A stretch of 64,000 nt of DNA from Parelaphostrongylus tenuis (lineage: Eukaryota; Nematoda; Chromadorea; Rhabditida; Metastrongylidae): positions 146,320-210,319 of the forward strand of contig JAHQIW010004746.1 of NCBI GenBank assembly GCA_019055375.1, read 5' to 3'. The notes under the pieces were generated by a model. That model was given only the letters and a program-made list of their open reading frames with translations, ran no database searches and had not been told where the DNA came from. A program made the position numbers and the translations under genes. Positions 34,137 to 45,215 of this stretch are shown in pieces; within the stretch, counting starts at the first letter, position 1, and each line of letters opens with the position of its first letter.

Positions 34137-36116
34137 GAAAGATAACATATTTCAATACCCCCTACTATTTCCGCCTCTATATTGTTATGAAGCTGAATGC
34201 TTTCGCCCTACTGACAAAGCGTAGCAAATGCTATGTTCACATTATAGTCCACCAATCAGATATCCCGCCACTTAACAAGTGGTCGCCTCGAAGATCACCG
34301 AAATGTGACATGTCAACGGGCAAATTTGTTTGAAGAAGTTTAATAGCTTAGGAGAACGCACAAAGTTTTTGCAGTAACTTTGACTCATCTAAATGACATG
34401 ATAATTTTTATGTTTCAAAGTATTCTTTTTATGAGCATGCTAAAAGGGTGTGTGTTCTTGTAAACCGGTCATTTAACTATCAGCCATCCCGCCTGCCTCA
34501 GCCCATGCAGGGCTACATCAAACAAAATTTAACAGTTCAATTAGAATCAACACTATCTTGAACAGTTGAGAACCTTATGGTATATGGGGTTGCCACAAGA
34601 AATTCGCGCAAGGATTTTTTACGGCGCATGCACAAGATGTGGAAATGTAGGAAATTCTGTAGTAAGTTAAGGTTTCAATAAGACATTATCATAAATGATA
34701 ATATATCACAAAGTGGACTTCTATGAGAGATACATGGCTTTTTTAATGCAAAGAACGGCCATATGTCGAAAAATCAATTATGTTTGAACATGAAGAACCA
34801 CATTTTGATACGGTTCTATTATGGCGGTGCCACTTGAGGCCTTTGATAAAAACACATTTTTTTCTTTTGCAAAACGTTTTTGTAGTTCATCGATAACTTA
34901 GATCAAGCGACTTTTAATGGCATGTTTAATTCCTCAAATAGCTTATTTTTGGCATCGTACCAGTCAAAATAAGATTTTGTTCCTCATTCGAAAATTTCTC
35001 GCTGGATAAAAGTTTTGTTGTAATAAACTTTCAACGTTAGATAGCAAAAATTTTTCCGATTATAATGGCACGTCTGGCATTCGTAAAGGACTTTTTTCGA
35101 GATTGTAAGTACCAAAAGTATGTTGGGTTTTGCACTCAGTGAGCACTTCTAGTTTGCTAGGGTGTGTGTACAGCTGTAATAGCAATCCGCTTTATAAATC
35201 ACATGTGGATTTCTTGATGAAAATCAGAGATCTCTTCGATTTTTTCCACATATCCATGTGCTTTTTCAGAAAAAGATTTGTTGAAAATAATTTATCGTGT
35301 TTCAAAGTTTGACAAACTCGCAACAAAATATAGATGACTGCTCAGGGGGCCACAAAACTTTGATAGCATCCAAGAGTGATTTAAAAACAACGTTACCTAG
35401 ATCGACAATGGGGATTACAGCTGGGACATTGGCGAAAAATAAACGGAAGGTCGCAACAATCACATATTTTCACCTGCGATCATTTCACGCCACGTGAAGT
35501 CAGCCAAGTATGACTCCAAAAATGGCGTGAGGTCCCTCGGTGGCGTCTGTTGCGCCATTTTTTCCAGATCCCAGCATCATTTCGACCGTTTGAGAGTGAG
35601 TACCTGTGTGTGGACCTACAAATTTGTGACGAACGTTGATCGTGGAAACCAGTTTTTTGTATGTCTTCAGTCACGTACCCTTTCCAACAATCGGAATAGA
35701 TCGTAAAACCATGGGCAACGTTGCTTTTGTTAGCAGTCAACAAGGTTGATGCTGCACGATCTGGAACTGCCACCAAAAGCATTGCTTTGTCTCACGACAG
35801 ACTCCTTCAAAAATCCATTGTTGGGGATCACACGTCCGGCATTATTTTTCCTCTTTAAAAACAATGATTCGTCTATCTCCACAATCTTGCCTATCCCCCC
35901 AATCTTTTTGCAAGCGAAAATGCTCATGATTGAATGAAACCGGTAAGATTCATTAGACAGTTGAAGACAGTTGACTTGTAATGACTAATCATTGTGGGAA
36001 ATGTTGAGATGGCTCGTCAGCCAGGGCCAGTATTATGAAATCCCACCCACATACTGGCGATGCGTGGTGGCCAGGTGCCGTCGCTACATTGCGCGCCCTA
36101 ACCTATTACAGCTCAC
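34137..36116. repeat. Large inverted repeat, right arm (in CAP-A intron 3)
   Basis: Reverse complement of 31458-33434. It lies between CAP-A exon 3 and the rest of the gene and contains a second broken Merlin transposase on the minus strand (35930-35480: GKIVEIDESLFLKRK, VPDRAASTLLTANKSN, FTIYSDCWKGY). The outer Merlin end is missing, so this arm came from copying 31458-33434, not from transposition. Its right end abuts the next inverted pair at 36117. Confidence 0.9.
35480..35930 (-). pseudogene. Inverted copy of the ISXO2-like transposase remnant
   Basis: Mirror of 31650-32110 within the right arm, with the same frame breaks plus small differences (SDCWKGY here, SDVGKGT there). The SDCWKGY reading is the family-like one, so this arm keeps the older sequence at that point. 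Confidence 0.75.
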
Positions 36117-36611
36117 AAGGGAAAGGCGTAAGTGTTCAACGGTATACGACGTCACTTAATGTTTTTCATTCTCAAATTTTTGGATAAAGTATTTTCACCT
36201 GAAGGAAAGATTTCTTTTGACTATCGTCATACTTTGGAGTAGAATTGACGAGAGGTGTGCCATTTATTGATGTGTTCTACCATTTGTTGGTGGACTAAAA
36301 GTATAGATACGATAAACTTGCAGTCCAGGCACTGAAGTGAGCGACTTTTCTTTTTGAGATAGAGATGTGCTAAATTCACGCAATTGTAGGAAGAAAAATG
36401 ATGGAAAAACGCTGCAGTGCATGTGTTTTCCATGTCTCAGGATAAAGTGATATGATATTATGGACGAAATGTATGATATTTCACGGTTATGCCTAGAGCA
36501 ATCGAGTGTACAGCACTATCCGTTCGATGATTTTTATCGCTTGACGGTGCGTAGTAAGTATGTCTTCTTCGGTATCTCTTAACTACGGATATCTTCTCGC
36601 AGAACTGACTC
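36117..36611. repeat. Second inverted repeat, left arm
   Basis: Reverse complement of 37042-37536 with very few differences. Contains an inverted copy of CAP exon 5 (about 36199-36294) and, at its right end, the start of a hammerhead (+) half ('agcaatcgagtgtacagcac'). Confidence 0.88.
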
Positions 36612-37041
36612 AACTGAATGGCAGCGTGCAACTGACGAGACTCAAAAGCCGAAACACGTTTTACATTATATAAGTGCCATAACAAGTTTTATGAAAGACT
36701 CAAGATATGCTATATGTATCTGAATAAATTATATTGTTTCGAGCGAGATCTCAGAAAAAAGAACACTTGAAACGAAACGTAAAGGGTTTTTGCTAAGAAA
36801 AAGGTAGAGTGAAGTTTCTTACTTACATCCCCCACTTGCCAAGCTACTAGAAAATTAGACTTGTCGCTGTCGTTTTATCGCTATGTTTTAGTGGAAAACT
36901 GATAATATTGCTGCCGACGTTTTTAAAATTATGTTCAGTGGTACCGCTGTGGCACAATCCAGAAATGTAGCGAGCAATTACCTCCAAAAAACAGTCGCAT
37001 TCCTAAAGAAAAAAATCAAAATCATAGAACATGTTCTGCGA
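36612..37041. other. Loop of second inverted repeat: decayed ribozyme and flipped CAP exon
   Basis: 36628-36670 (+): GTGCAA, CTGACGA, a worn stem II, GAAA, CACG, then TTTTACAT; a damaged hammerhead of the GTGCAA subtype. 36827-36968 (-): partial CAP exon 4 in reverse orientation, ending at an intact GTAAGT donor and matching 42690-42832; its 5' part (the YDCELE motif) is missing. Confidence 0.7.
36827..36968 (-). pseudogene. Flipped partial CAP exon 4
   Basis: Minus strand matches copy B exon 4 from 'acatttctg..ttgtgccac' to the donor ('caagtgggggatgtaagt'). Frame is broken by indels. Its orientation is opposite to exons 1-3 and 5-7 of copy A. Confidence 0.7.
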
Positions 37042-37536
37042 GAGTCAGTTCTGCGAGAAGATATCCGTAGTTAAGAGATACCGAAGAAGACATACTTACT
37101 ACGCACCGTCAAGCGATAAAAATCATCAAACGGATAGTGCTGTACACTCGATTGCTCTAGGCATAACCGTGAAATATCATACATTTCGTCCATAATATCA
37201 TATCACTTTATCCTGAGACATGGAAAACACATGCACTGCAGCGTTTTCCATCATTTTTCTTCCTACAATTGCGTGAATTTAGCACATCTCTATCTCAAAA
37301 AGAAAAAGTCGCTCACTTCAGTGCCTGGACTGCAAGTTTATCGTATCTATACTTTTAGTCCACCAACAAATGGTAGAACACATCAATAAATGGCACACCT
37401 CTCGTCAATTCTACTCCAACGTATGACGATAGTCAAAAGATTTCTTTCCTTCAGGTGAAAATACTTTATCCAAAAATTTGAGAATGAAAAACATTAAGTG
37501 ACGTCGTATACCGTTGAACACTTACGCCTTTCCCTT
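37042..37536. repeat. Second inverted repeat, right arm
   Basis: Reverse complement of 36117-36611. Holds the in-place copy of CAP-A exon 5 (37359-37454) and a truncated hammerhead (-) half at 37042-37165. Confidence 0.88.
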
Positions 37537-38494
37537 CATAACCTGATGTGAAGCTCTTTGATTTTTTTTTGGGTTATCAGAATCAAAGAAGATTCGAGAA
37601 GTGAAGTAAGGCATAATGACTAGTAGGAAAACTGGAGAGGCTTTTCAGATGGCGAATGCCGCAACGACGGAAATTTGATGCGCATGTACTATTTGCGAGT
37701 ATTCCGGTGCATCTTCTGTGTCATTAGTTTATCAGTATGAGAAACCGTGAGTCATTCAGCGATATTAAGCCTACAGCGTAGTTTTATTACCATGTATCTA
37801 TAGGCATGTCAATGTTGGCATTTCGATTTACAATGAGGGCGCACCATGTGGCAATTGTAAGAACAGATGCGTCTCCTACAGTTCTTGCAATAACACTGCT
37901 GGGAAGACATGTCCAAATCACCTTTACCAATGAACTTTTGTAGAACACAGTTGCGAATACGATTTGGATATACTACTGAACGCCATAACAGGCGCTATCA
38001 GTCTAAACAATCCTATTTTGACATCTTCTGCTATTGAAAAAGTAACTAGTATATGAGATATGTTGGCAACCAAATTAGAAATGTCCTTTATTTCAAAATT
38101 CAAAGCGTTATCAGTAAATTTTGCAGAAAATAAATAAGCAGAGATACTGATTACAAAGTATAAGATAATTTGCTGGAGGTTTAGAAATAGTAAATGCATG
38201 AACACATGGTGATTGTGCAACGCTTAGAACGGTTATTAACTCACATCTATTAGTCAGCGATAGAGCAACTCCAGAAAAAACAGCTCACATCCATAACAAG
38301 CAGTGCCGACTTTAAAATAGCTTTTCAATTTTATTTCCATGACGAAAGTATGTGGAATTAGCATTAACGGGACACCTGCGGCAAAAGTTTAAAATCAGTT
38401 TCTTTACTATGCATTAATTTCACTTCAGTATGCCTGATAATCATTATTTGAGCCACGCATGTCAGTGGTCTGTCAATGAGGGTTGACTTATAGA

Positions 38495-38537
38495 GCCCGA
38501 TACACGCGTTTCGATCTTGCGATCTCGTCAGTCGGGC
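38495..38537 (-). ncRNA. Hammerhead ribozyme, intact core
   Basis: Minus strand: GCCCGA, CTGACGA, GATC-GCAA-GATC, GAAA, CGCGTG, TA, TCGGGC. Stems I and II perfect. CGCGTG replaces CACGTG. Confidence 0.82.
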
Positions 38538-38868
38538 AGTTGCCCTTTCTCGTCTTTTGCTAATCTCTGTGGGTGCTCCAGTCCCCACAATAAGAGTTAG
38601 CGACGACGTACGTTTTACACTCTATGTCCAGTGAAGAACTCACCAAACACAGAGTGTTGTACACTCGAATGCTCGTGGCTAGATCGAAGGCTACTCGAAT
38701 GAAAGATATGTTTTATTAAATATACTAGCCACGAGCATTCGAGTGTACAACACTCTATGTTTGGTGAGTTCTTCACTGGACATAGAGTGTAAAACGTACG
38801 TCGTCGCTAACTCTTATTGGGGGACTGGAGCACCCACAGAGATTAGCAAAAGACGAGAAAGGGCAACT

Positions 38869-38911
38869 ACTCGACTGACGAGATCGCAAGATCGAAACAC
38901 GTGTATCGGGC
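38869..38911 (+). ncRNA. Hammerhead ribozyme, intact core
   Basis: ACTCGA, CTGACGA, GATC-GCAA-GATC, GAAA, CACGTG, TA, TCGGGC. Stem I keeps five pairs, one of them G-U. Confidence 0.8.
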
Positions 38912-39429
38912 TCTATAAGTCAGCCCTCATTGACACACCACTGACATGCGTGGCTCAAATAATGATTATCAGGCATATTGAAATTTGAGCTGTGGTCTTA
39001 AGAAAACACTCGAAATGAAAGATATGTTATATTCTTTCTAATAGTTCTGTAAAAACAGCTTGCTTTATTTGAATAGTTTTGCAGTTCATTTTGCATGACC
39101 TGTTACCACATCTATCGTGGATCATAACACTCTCTCATATGCTTGTTTCCTTGCATGTTCTCCGCAGAGGACTTCAGAAATTTCTCTTCAGAATTGTGAG
39201 ACGCTTTTTTAAGACAATTCTTTTTGCGACTTCGGCCCATGTAGACATGTGAGAGCACTGGGAAAGGGGGTCTGCGCTTTTCCTCTCTTTGAAATCAATG
39301 CACAAATGAAGCGAAAATTATTATAGCGAGATTATATTTGATTATGGCTCTCAAAATCATGAACACAGTTTGTGGGATACGATCAAATAAAAATAGTCAA
39401 AACATAAGAATAGGGAGGCAAGTTTAAAC

Positions 39430-39680
39430 ATTATAAGCATAACAACAAGATGAAGACTGAAATCCTGTGAAAGCAAAATAGAATTCCCAAGACCGACTGT
39501 CTATCAACCTCGGCATGCTTCAATATAATTCCTGATTTTCTTCTTTGAACCAAACACGAGGTTTTACAATAAACTTTATTTGACAGCTGACGTTTCGGCG
39601 GTTCGCCTTCTCCAGAGCCTGGAAAGGTCAAATTGTCCGCATTCCAATCAGTCAAACACCTCCATTACTCCTTTAGAAAA
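39430..39680 (-). repeat. Possible Penelope-like or other retroelement tail with hammerhead-like motif
   Basis: Minus strand, around 39618-39585: 'ctggagaaggcgaa', 'ccgccgaaacgtcagc'. This has the layout CTGxxGA, GGCG/CGCC-type stem, GAAA, seen at ends of Penelope-like elements, but the core reads CTGGAGA rather than CTGANGA. No reverse transcriptase found next to it. Confidence 0.35.
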
Positions 39681-40179
39681 CAAATCAAAATGTCACGTTA
39701 TGTTCTTTCTTAACTAAGCCTGTAGCCTGGTTGTTGATGGAACACTCTAATTGGATAGTCTTCTACGGGTTTGTCTTCTTTAGAACTGGTTTCGAGCTGA
39801 TCATCCACTGTCATTCGTTCTCGTCACGGATCTTCGTCTCCGTTTCGTTGCAGTCGAAATTTTTTTTTGGCAGAACACCGCTCGATTGAAGAACCTTGTT
39901 TGAGAATTGTCCAGAATGCAGGATAAGGCATATGTCGATTAGCTATTATGCTTATTCAACTAATCACCCGATCTAAGTGATTTGTTGTTTTCGAGTAATC
40001 TGTCCTGCAGAAGTTGGTAATATTAACGGCTAGAACAGTCCAACATGATACATTGTAAACCGACTTTCCCTCCGACTAGCATACAAATAGCTAATGAGCA
40101 TGCGCTTTATCCTGTATATAAAGAATTCGCTGAGTGAAATTCTTCATTCAAACGATGTTCCAGCGAAGGTTAGTTTTGA

Positions 40180-41990
40180 ACCATAGATTATCATTCGGTG
40201 GACTTATAATAAAGGACTTATAATAAAACGTATTTTATGTGGAAAGAACATGCAGTTTTCAGATCAGAAGTCCATCCAGTGAAAATCTATGGTGGCCAGA
40301 AAAATGTTGAGTGGGAACAGGCGGTCTCTTTCTTCACAGGGATACTCCTCAAAGTATTTGATGTGGATTTTAGCAAAGCCTACTTAGACTATTTGCAATT
40401 TTACAACATCCTCGGGGATCGCAACTGCGTTGCTATTCCAAGGATATAGCCGTTGCATTGGAAACTACGGATTATCAAAAGAAATGGACATTTTTTTCCA
40501 CCAAATTATGTTTATGAGAGATATAAAAGCTCTAAGCGTTGATTAACCCTAAGGTTTGCACCATGCACTTGTAAGCAATTTTTAGCTTCTTAGCTTAGCT
40601 TTAGCTTTTTTAGCTTAAATGACTAAATGCCTATCTGATCTTAGCAATGAGTCGCGGCGGTCCATCGATATATTAAACCAGCGCTGTTTGCGTTTTCAGA
40701 CAAGTTTGGCACTATTATTAACAATACCGAAGGGATGAAAGACTTGGTGAGCCATAGGCGAGAGATCAAACCAATGACGTGGTTAGCGACGCGGCGCACC
40801 TCTAACCAATGCGCAAATGGGCTCTCAAGCACAAAGTCATCTTTTTTTTTTTGCTAGCAGAACATATATGAAGGTCTGCCCACGATTTACGTTCAGTACT
40901 ACATTTTGCACTCATCGAGCTGTTGAACGATTTCTAACTAATAGGCTAACGCAAAAGCGTTGCCAAGTAGAAAAGAAGAGAAAACGTAAACACAATTTAC
41001 ACGATGTTGCTGCATTCCATTCAATTCGTAAGAAATAGTAGACTTCATAAAAACCAGGCACGCTTATCTGTGTCCCTCCAATAACATTCTATCTAATCCA
41101 GGCTACAAATCCACCATTTTGTACGAAAAATTACGCCGTGAGGTTCGAAAACGTACTGCGATTGCAAAACGTTACCGTTCATTGTTTAGTAAAACGTCGT
41201 ATGAGGGACTAACCACATACCAAGCTTAGTATCAGAATCGGCATTTTTCAAGCTATCAAAGGATTACAGAAACATGGACAAGAAGTAGAAATTGTGTAAA
41301 CAGATATTGTGAATCACTTGGAAATGTGCTCGTTCTTTGAATGATCTGCTTATTCTAGCTTTTTGTTGATTTCTTGACATATGGGAGTTCTTTATACTAA
41401 AAAAAAAGCATGAAACCCTCGTAGAAGTTTCTTTTGTGATATTTCATCATTTCTGATAATGATCTTTTCAAATCTAAATCTATCACATAAATTCCCACGT
41501 TTCCAAATCTTGTGTGTGCGCTGTAGAAAGTCCTGGCGCGCGATTTGGCCGTGCTGAAAAAATGTGCCATAAGGTTTCCAAAGGGTTAAGGTAGTGTAAA
41601 TCTAATTTGATTGTTAAATACAGTTTAATGTAGCTCTGTAGGCTCTGAGGTGGGAGAGATCGTTAGTACACAAACACCGCTTCATAAGAACATACAAGAG
41701 TCTGGCGCAAGCTCATCAAAAGTATAGTTTGCAAGATGAAAAGCAACAAATGTCAATAGGATGAAACAAAGTTATTACAGAAAAGATTTTCCGTTCTCGT
41801 GCCCTATTAGAACTCCTTTGGAAAAGCTCGTCCATGGGCTTGTCATATCTCGGTGATCCTCAAAACGATCACTTTCTTAGTGATGACATATCTGATTGGT
41901 GGACTTAGGAATGTAGATATAGCATTTACGGCTTTGTAGGTATTGCGAAAACAGTCAATACCATGACAATGTAGAGACGGAAATAACGAG
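40180..41990 (+). repeat. 5' flank of CAP copy B (paralogous to 29940-33430)
   Basis: Parallels the copy A flank up to the CAP start: 'cttaacaagtggc'-type block at 41870-41900, 'tctgattggtggactta' and 'atgtagagacggaaata' just before the gene. Contains a minus-strand SINE (40530-40830). The ORF 40237-40449 has no recognised domain. Confidence 0.6.
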
Positions 41991-42116
41991 GATAATGAAA
42001 TTTGCCATCAAGCCACTTGTTCGCAGTAGGAATGATGAGAACTATTGGAACAAACTTGAAGTACATTTGTGATCTGTACAAAAGCAGCCAGATCATCGCA
42101 GAATCATTCCGTAGTA

Positions 42117-43648
42117 ATGAACGTCATTGTTGCTCTTTTTATTCTAGTGCTGGTACGTTTAATTGTATTCAGATATGAGAATCTCTCAATAAGTCAAAAA
42201 CTTGGAGAATTCCATTTAGGAAATTTATTTTACCTACTCAGAAGATGAGGAACTAAGAGGCAAGTCAACCTTTCATCAAAATAACCTGCTTAGAGGGCAG
42301 ATGCTGTATGCCTAGTACTACGCAGTGCTCTGTTTTGTAGATGTGGCGTGCAAATGTGAAAATCCTAAAGAAGATTATTTTCTGTTACTACTGAAAAAAG
42401 CAATTGTGAATGAACACAACGATCTGAGGTATGCTCTAGTATAGCATGTTCAATAAATCGCGTTATGTTTAAATTGAAAATGCCACTTTTATTTACAGAA
42501 TAGCTCTCACGAGCAACACAAGAGAATGGCAACACTGGAAACAGTACTTTTCCCACAGCCAGTAACATGAGTCTTCTGGTAAAAAATTAAATGTAGAAAA
42601 AATGATTTATCGCACTTTCGTGGAGAGCACTGTTTGACAATCTAAATTTATTCTTTAGGAATATGACTGTGAATTAGAGGCAGTGCCTAACTACATTTCT
42701 GATTTGTGCCACAATGTCACTGAACCTAATTTCGATAACGTCGGCAGCAACTCTGCCAGTTTTCCCCTAAAACATGGCTATGAAACGGAGAACGATAAAT
42801 TGAATTTTGTAATCGCTAACCAAGTGGGAGATGTGAGTGAGAGTCTCCTTCACTAGTTTTTTTTTTTCTCAAAAACTCCCTTTATTTGAAATTCTTGCCA
42901 AGACAACGGAGAAGAGTAATGTGCTAAAATATGAAAAACAGATCGGTGCAGCGTTTTCATGATTTTTCTATCCATGATCTCGTGAATTTTTTACATCTTA
43001 TTTCCAGAAGAGAAAATCGGCCAGATTTAGTGCGTTGGTGCAAGTTTTTCGCTTGTGTAGTTTTAGTCGATCAACAAATGGTGGAACACATCAGTAAATG
43101 GCACATCTCTCATGAATCTTACTCCAACACAGAACGACAGTCGAAAGATTCCGTTTCTTCAGGTGAAGATGCTTCACTTGAAAATTTGAGAATGAAAAAA
43201 AAAGATTATAGGACGTCGTTTTTCGTTACAAATGAACATACTTAAGCCTTGTGATTATGACCTGATGTGAGCCTATTTGATTTCATTACAAGCTTCAAGA
43301 ACCAGAGATAACAGATTCATAAAATAGAGTAAGGTCAGCGAAAAACTCAAAAGAGGATTTCAGATGGCAAACGCCGCAACGACGAAAATCGGATGCGCAT
43401 ACACTATTTGCAGGAAATCTGGTACACCTTTTGTGTCATTTATTTGTCACTATGGGAAACCGTGAGTCGTTCAAGCAAATCAACCTATAGGCGTGGCTTG
43501 ATTTCCATATATCTCTAGGCATGTCAATCTTGGCGTTCCAATCTACAAGGAAGGCGCACCATGTAGCGACTGCAGGGGCAGATGCGTCTCCTACAGTCTT
43601 TGCAACAACACATCTGTGAAGAAATGCCCAAACCATCTCTACTGGTGA
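42117..43648 (+). CDS. CAP-domain (SCP/TAPS, ASP-like) secreted protein, copy B
   Basis: Exons: 42117-42152 signal peptide (MNVIVALFILVL); 42341-42428 (ACKCENPKEDYFLLLLKK, AIVNEHNDLR, first CAP helix); 42499-42578 (NGNTGNSTFPTASNMSLL); 42659-42832 (EYDCELEAVPNYISDLCHNV); 43067-43162 (SINKWWNTSVNGTSL); 43364-43461 (MANAATTKIGCAYTIC, FICHYGKP); 43519-43648 (HVNLGVPIYKEGAPC, DCRGRCVSYSLC, stop). The cysteines and the W-Y/CHYG motifs are those of nematode ASP/venom-allergen-like proteins. Donors and acceptors are good, and exons 3-7 join in phase. Two faults: exon 3 changes frame once (near 42525), and exon 1 joins exon 2 one base out of phase. Either a recent pseudogene or sequence error. About 230 residues, a single CAP domain. 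Confidence 0.75.
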
Positions 43649-43929
43649 ACATTTGTAGAACAGAGCTGTGATTGTGATTGAAAAATACCACTCAACGTCA
43701 TAGCATGCGCTATCGTTTTCAAAAAGCCTTAAGCCAACAAACTTTCACTATTGATAATAACAATTTCGATTAGTCAAATAATCAACTTTATAATTATCCT
43801 GTGTTTTTGAAATCGAATATTACGGCATATGCAATGCATCTTCCATTTGACTGGTTCTATGAAGCCTCGTTAGATACATTCATTACAGTCAAAGTGTATG
43901 TTTTGATTCATTTCGAGGGTGGTACGTTA

Positions 43930-43977
43930 GTGGCATACGTACGTGTTTTGGCGGTCTCGTCCGTCTCATCAGAGCCA
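43930..43977 (-). ncRNA. Hammerhead ribozyme, GTGGC subtype, slightly worn
   Basis: Minus strand: GTGGCT, CTGATGA, stem II GACGG with loop ACGAGA and CCGCC (one mismatch), AAAA in place of GAAA, CACGTACGTA, then TGCCAC. Stem I pairs over five bases with a sequence unlike either other subtype. The lost G of the GAAA box should abolish activity. Confidence 0.6.
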
Positions 43978-44149
43978 CACGCTCGGCAGTTCTTGCTATT
44001 GTTGGTAGGAATGGGAAAAATTGTAACGGTGACACAACGTGAAACTGTGGTTTATAAGTTCTCACCATTGTATTTCAGCCAGTGTATAGGGTTATTGTTC
44101 ACAATGCACTTTACATTCGACTATTTAATCATGTATTCATAACAAGTCT

Positions 44150-44400
44150 GTCGATTATTTTTGAGCCGTGCATGCGGTCTGTTATGGACACTTCTACGGT
44201 ACAATAGATGTGTTAGAGCCTTGCAGCCTCGTCAGTTGCACGGTGCCTTACGGTTCAGCCAGTTCCGCGGACGATATTCTCTGCTGAGATAAATCAGAGC
44301 CATACGTTCTACACGCCATCAACTAGAGAAAAATCACCAAATGGGCAATGCTGTACACTTGATTGTTCTTCGCTGGTATCCCTGAAATATCATAGCTTTC
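44150..44400 (-). mobile_element. Hammerhead repeat half, decayed
   Basis: Shares 'gcagcctcgtcagttgcac' and 'gtacacttgattgttc' with other halves; the GAAA side of the ribozyme is eroded ('gatgtgttagagcc'). Confidence 0.5.
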
Positions 44401-44919
44401 TTGAACACGTGTATTTTCTGTATAAGACTACATGCATGGCTTAAAAGTAATCATCAAAAATTTACGAATAGAATCTCGAATATAAGGTGCGTTGTCTGGA
44501 AAACATCTCTATCCTATATAGAAGAGAATGGTGAAAATGTGAACACTCCGTTTCACGTTATTTCACCTGTAGCACTCGTTTTTTCCATTTCTACTATCAC
44601 AATAAGGCGACCTGCTTAGTTGTGTGGCTATGGATGAGGCAGACGAGACCAGCCGAACATATGTAAGCTATTAACGCACCAACCTCGAAATGGTTCGAAA
44701 CGTTCTCGCTAACAAATCTTCATATTTTCATTCCATACCTCAGAAGTTCCATAGTGATTGAAATCACAGACAATGAATAGCTATTTTATTCCTAGGAAAA
44801 ATTGTTCTCCCTCTTTCTAGGTTTTTGAAATAGAAAATGTAGAGAACACTTTGTTTATCGTTCAATTATTCACCTCTCACCTATCGTCCCGTTGATCGCC
44901 GAGTGACTCAAGCGGGCAC

Positions 44920-45215
44920 CAGCAACACTTCCATCTTTCCTTATCGCGTGCAAGAGTAGCCCAGTGGGTCCTCATTGCTTTAGGGATTCGTTGAGCATCA
45001 AATCTTTCTTCTGGACTTTTCGTGTAGAAATCGGATCATCGGGTCGCTGGTCTTTCTGTAAAGCGCTTGATATCCCGAGGAAACCAGTAGGTAACGGCGT
45101 TCGTCCATCGGTTGTCGTTGAAGCGCATCACGTGTCCGGCCCATTTTATTTTCAATAACCTGGCGTGTAGAATATCTTTGTGTAACCACAAATCTTCTTT
45201 GTTTCACATTGCCAG
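44920..45215 (-). mobile_element. RTE-type LINE fragment
   Basis: Minus strand reads IKWAGHVMRFNDNRWTNAV, TYWFPRDIKRFTERPATR, the C-terminal segment typical of RTE endonuclease-reverse transcriptases, followed by a stop. Isolated fragment, no reverse transcriptase core. Confidence 0.65.

Larger units (their letters stand above)
33540..37933 (+). pseudogene. CAP-domain (SCP/TAPS, ASP-like) gene copy A, rearranged
   Basis: Secreted cysteine-rich CAP protein family. Exons in order: 33540-33575 signal peptide (MNAMIAALFILL); 33826-33913 (NCEKPRKDYFLLLLNN, AIVNEHIDLR); 33993-34074 (NTFPIASNMSLL; in-frame TAA at 34014-34016); then the inverted arm 34137-36116; exon 4 lost from its place and found flipped at 36827-36968; 37359-37454 (TAG at 37374-37376 where copy B has Trp); 37649-37746 (TGA at 37676-37678); 37804-37933 (IYNEGAPCGNCKNRC, CPNHLYQ, stop). 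Splice sites are kept. Clearly dead: three stops and a displaced exon. Confidence 0.8.
38420..39020. mobile_element. Hammerhead fold-back element, complete
   Basis: Best complete example. (-) half 38420-38680, centre near 38700, (+) half 38725-39020. Mirror blocks: 'gcctgataatcattatttg' and 'aataatgattatcaggca'; 'cacagagtgttgtacactc' and 'gagtgtacaacactctatg'. One ribozyme per half, pointing outward. ORFs at 38364-38588 (-) and 38743-38988 (+) are mirror translations of the same RNA region. Confidence 0.85.

Noticed and set aside
36227..36433. 68-residue minus ORF
   Set aside because: It is the wrong frame of an inverted CAP intron and exon copy inside the second inverted repeat.
38364..38988. 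Mirror ORFs containing GAPTEISKRRERA and LTRSQDRN
   Set aside because: They are translations of the two halves of a hammerhead fold-back element, and their similarity follows from RNA-level structure. No independent coding sign.
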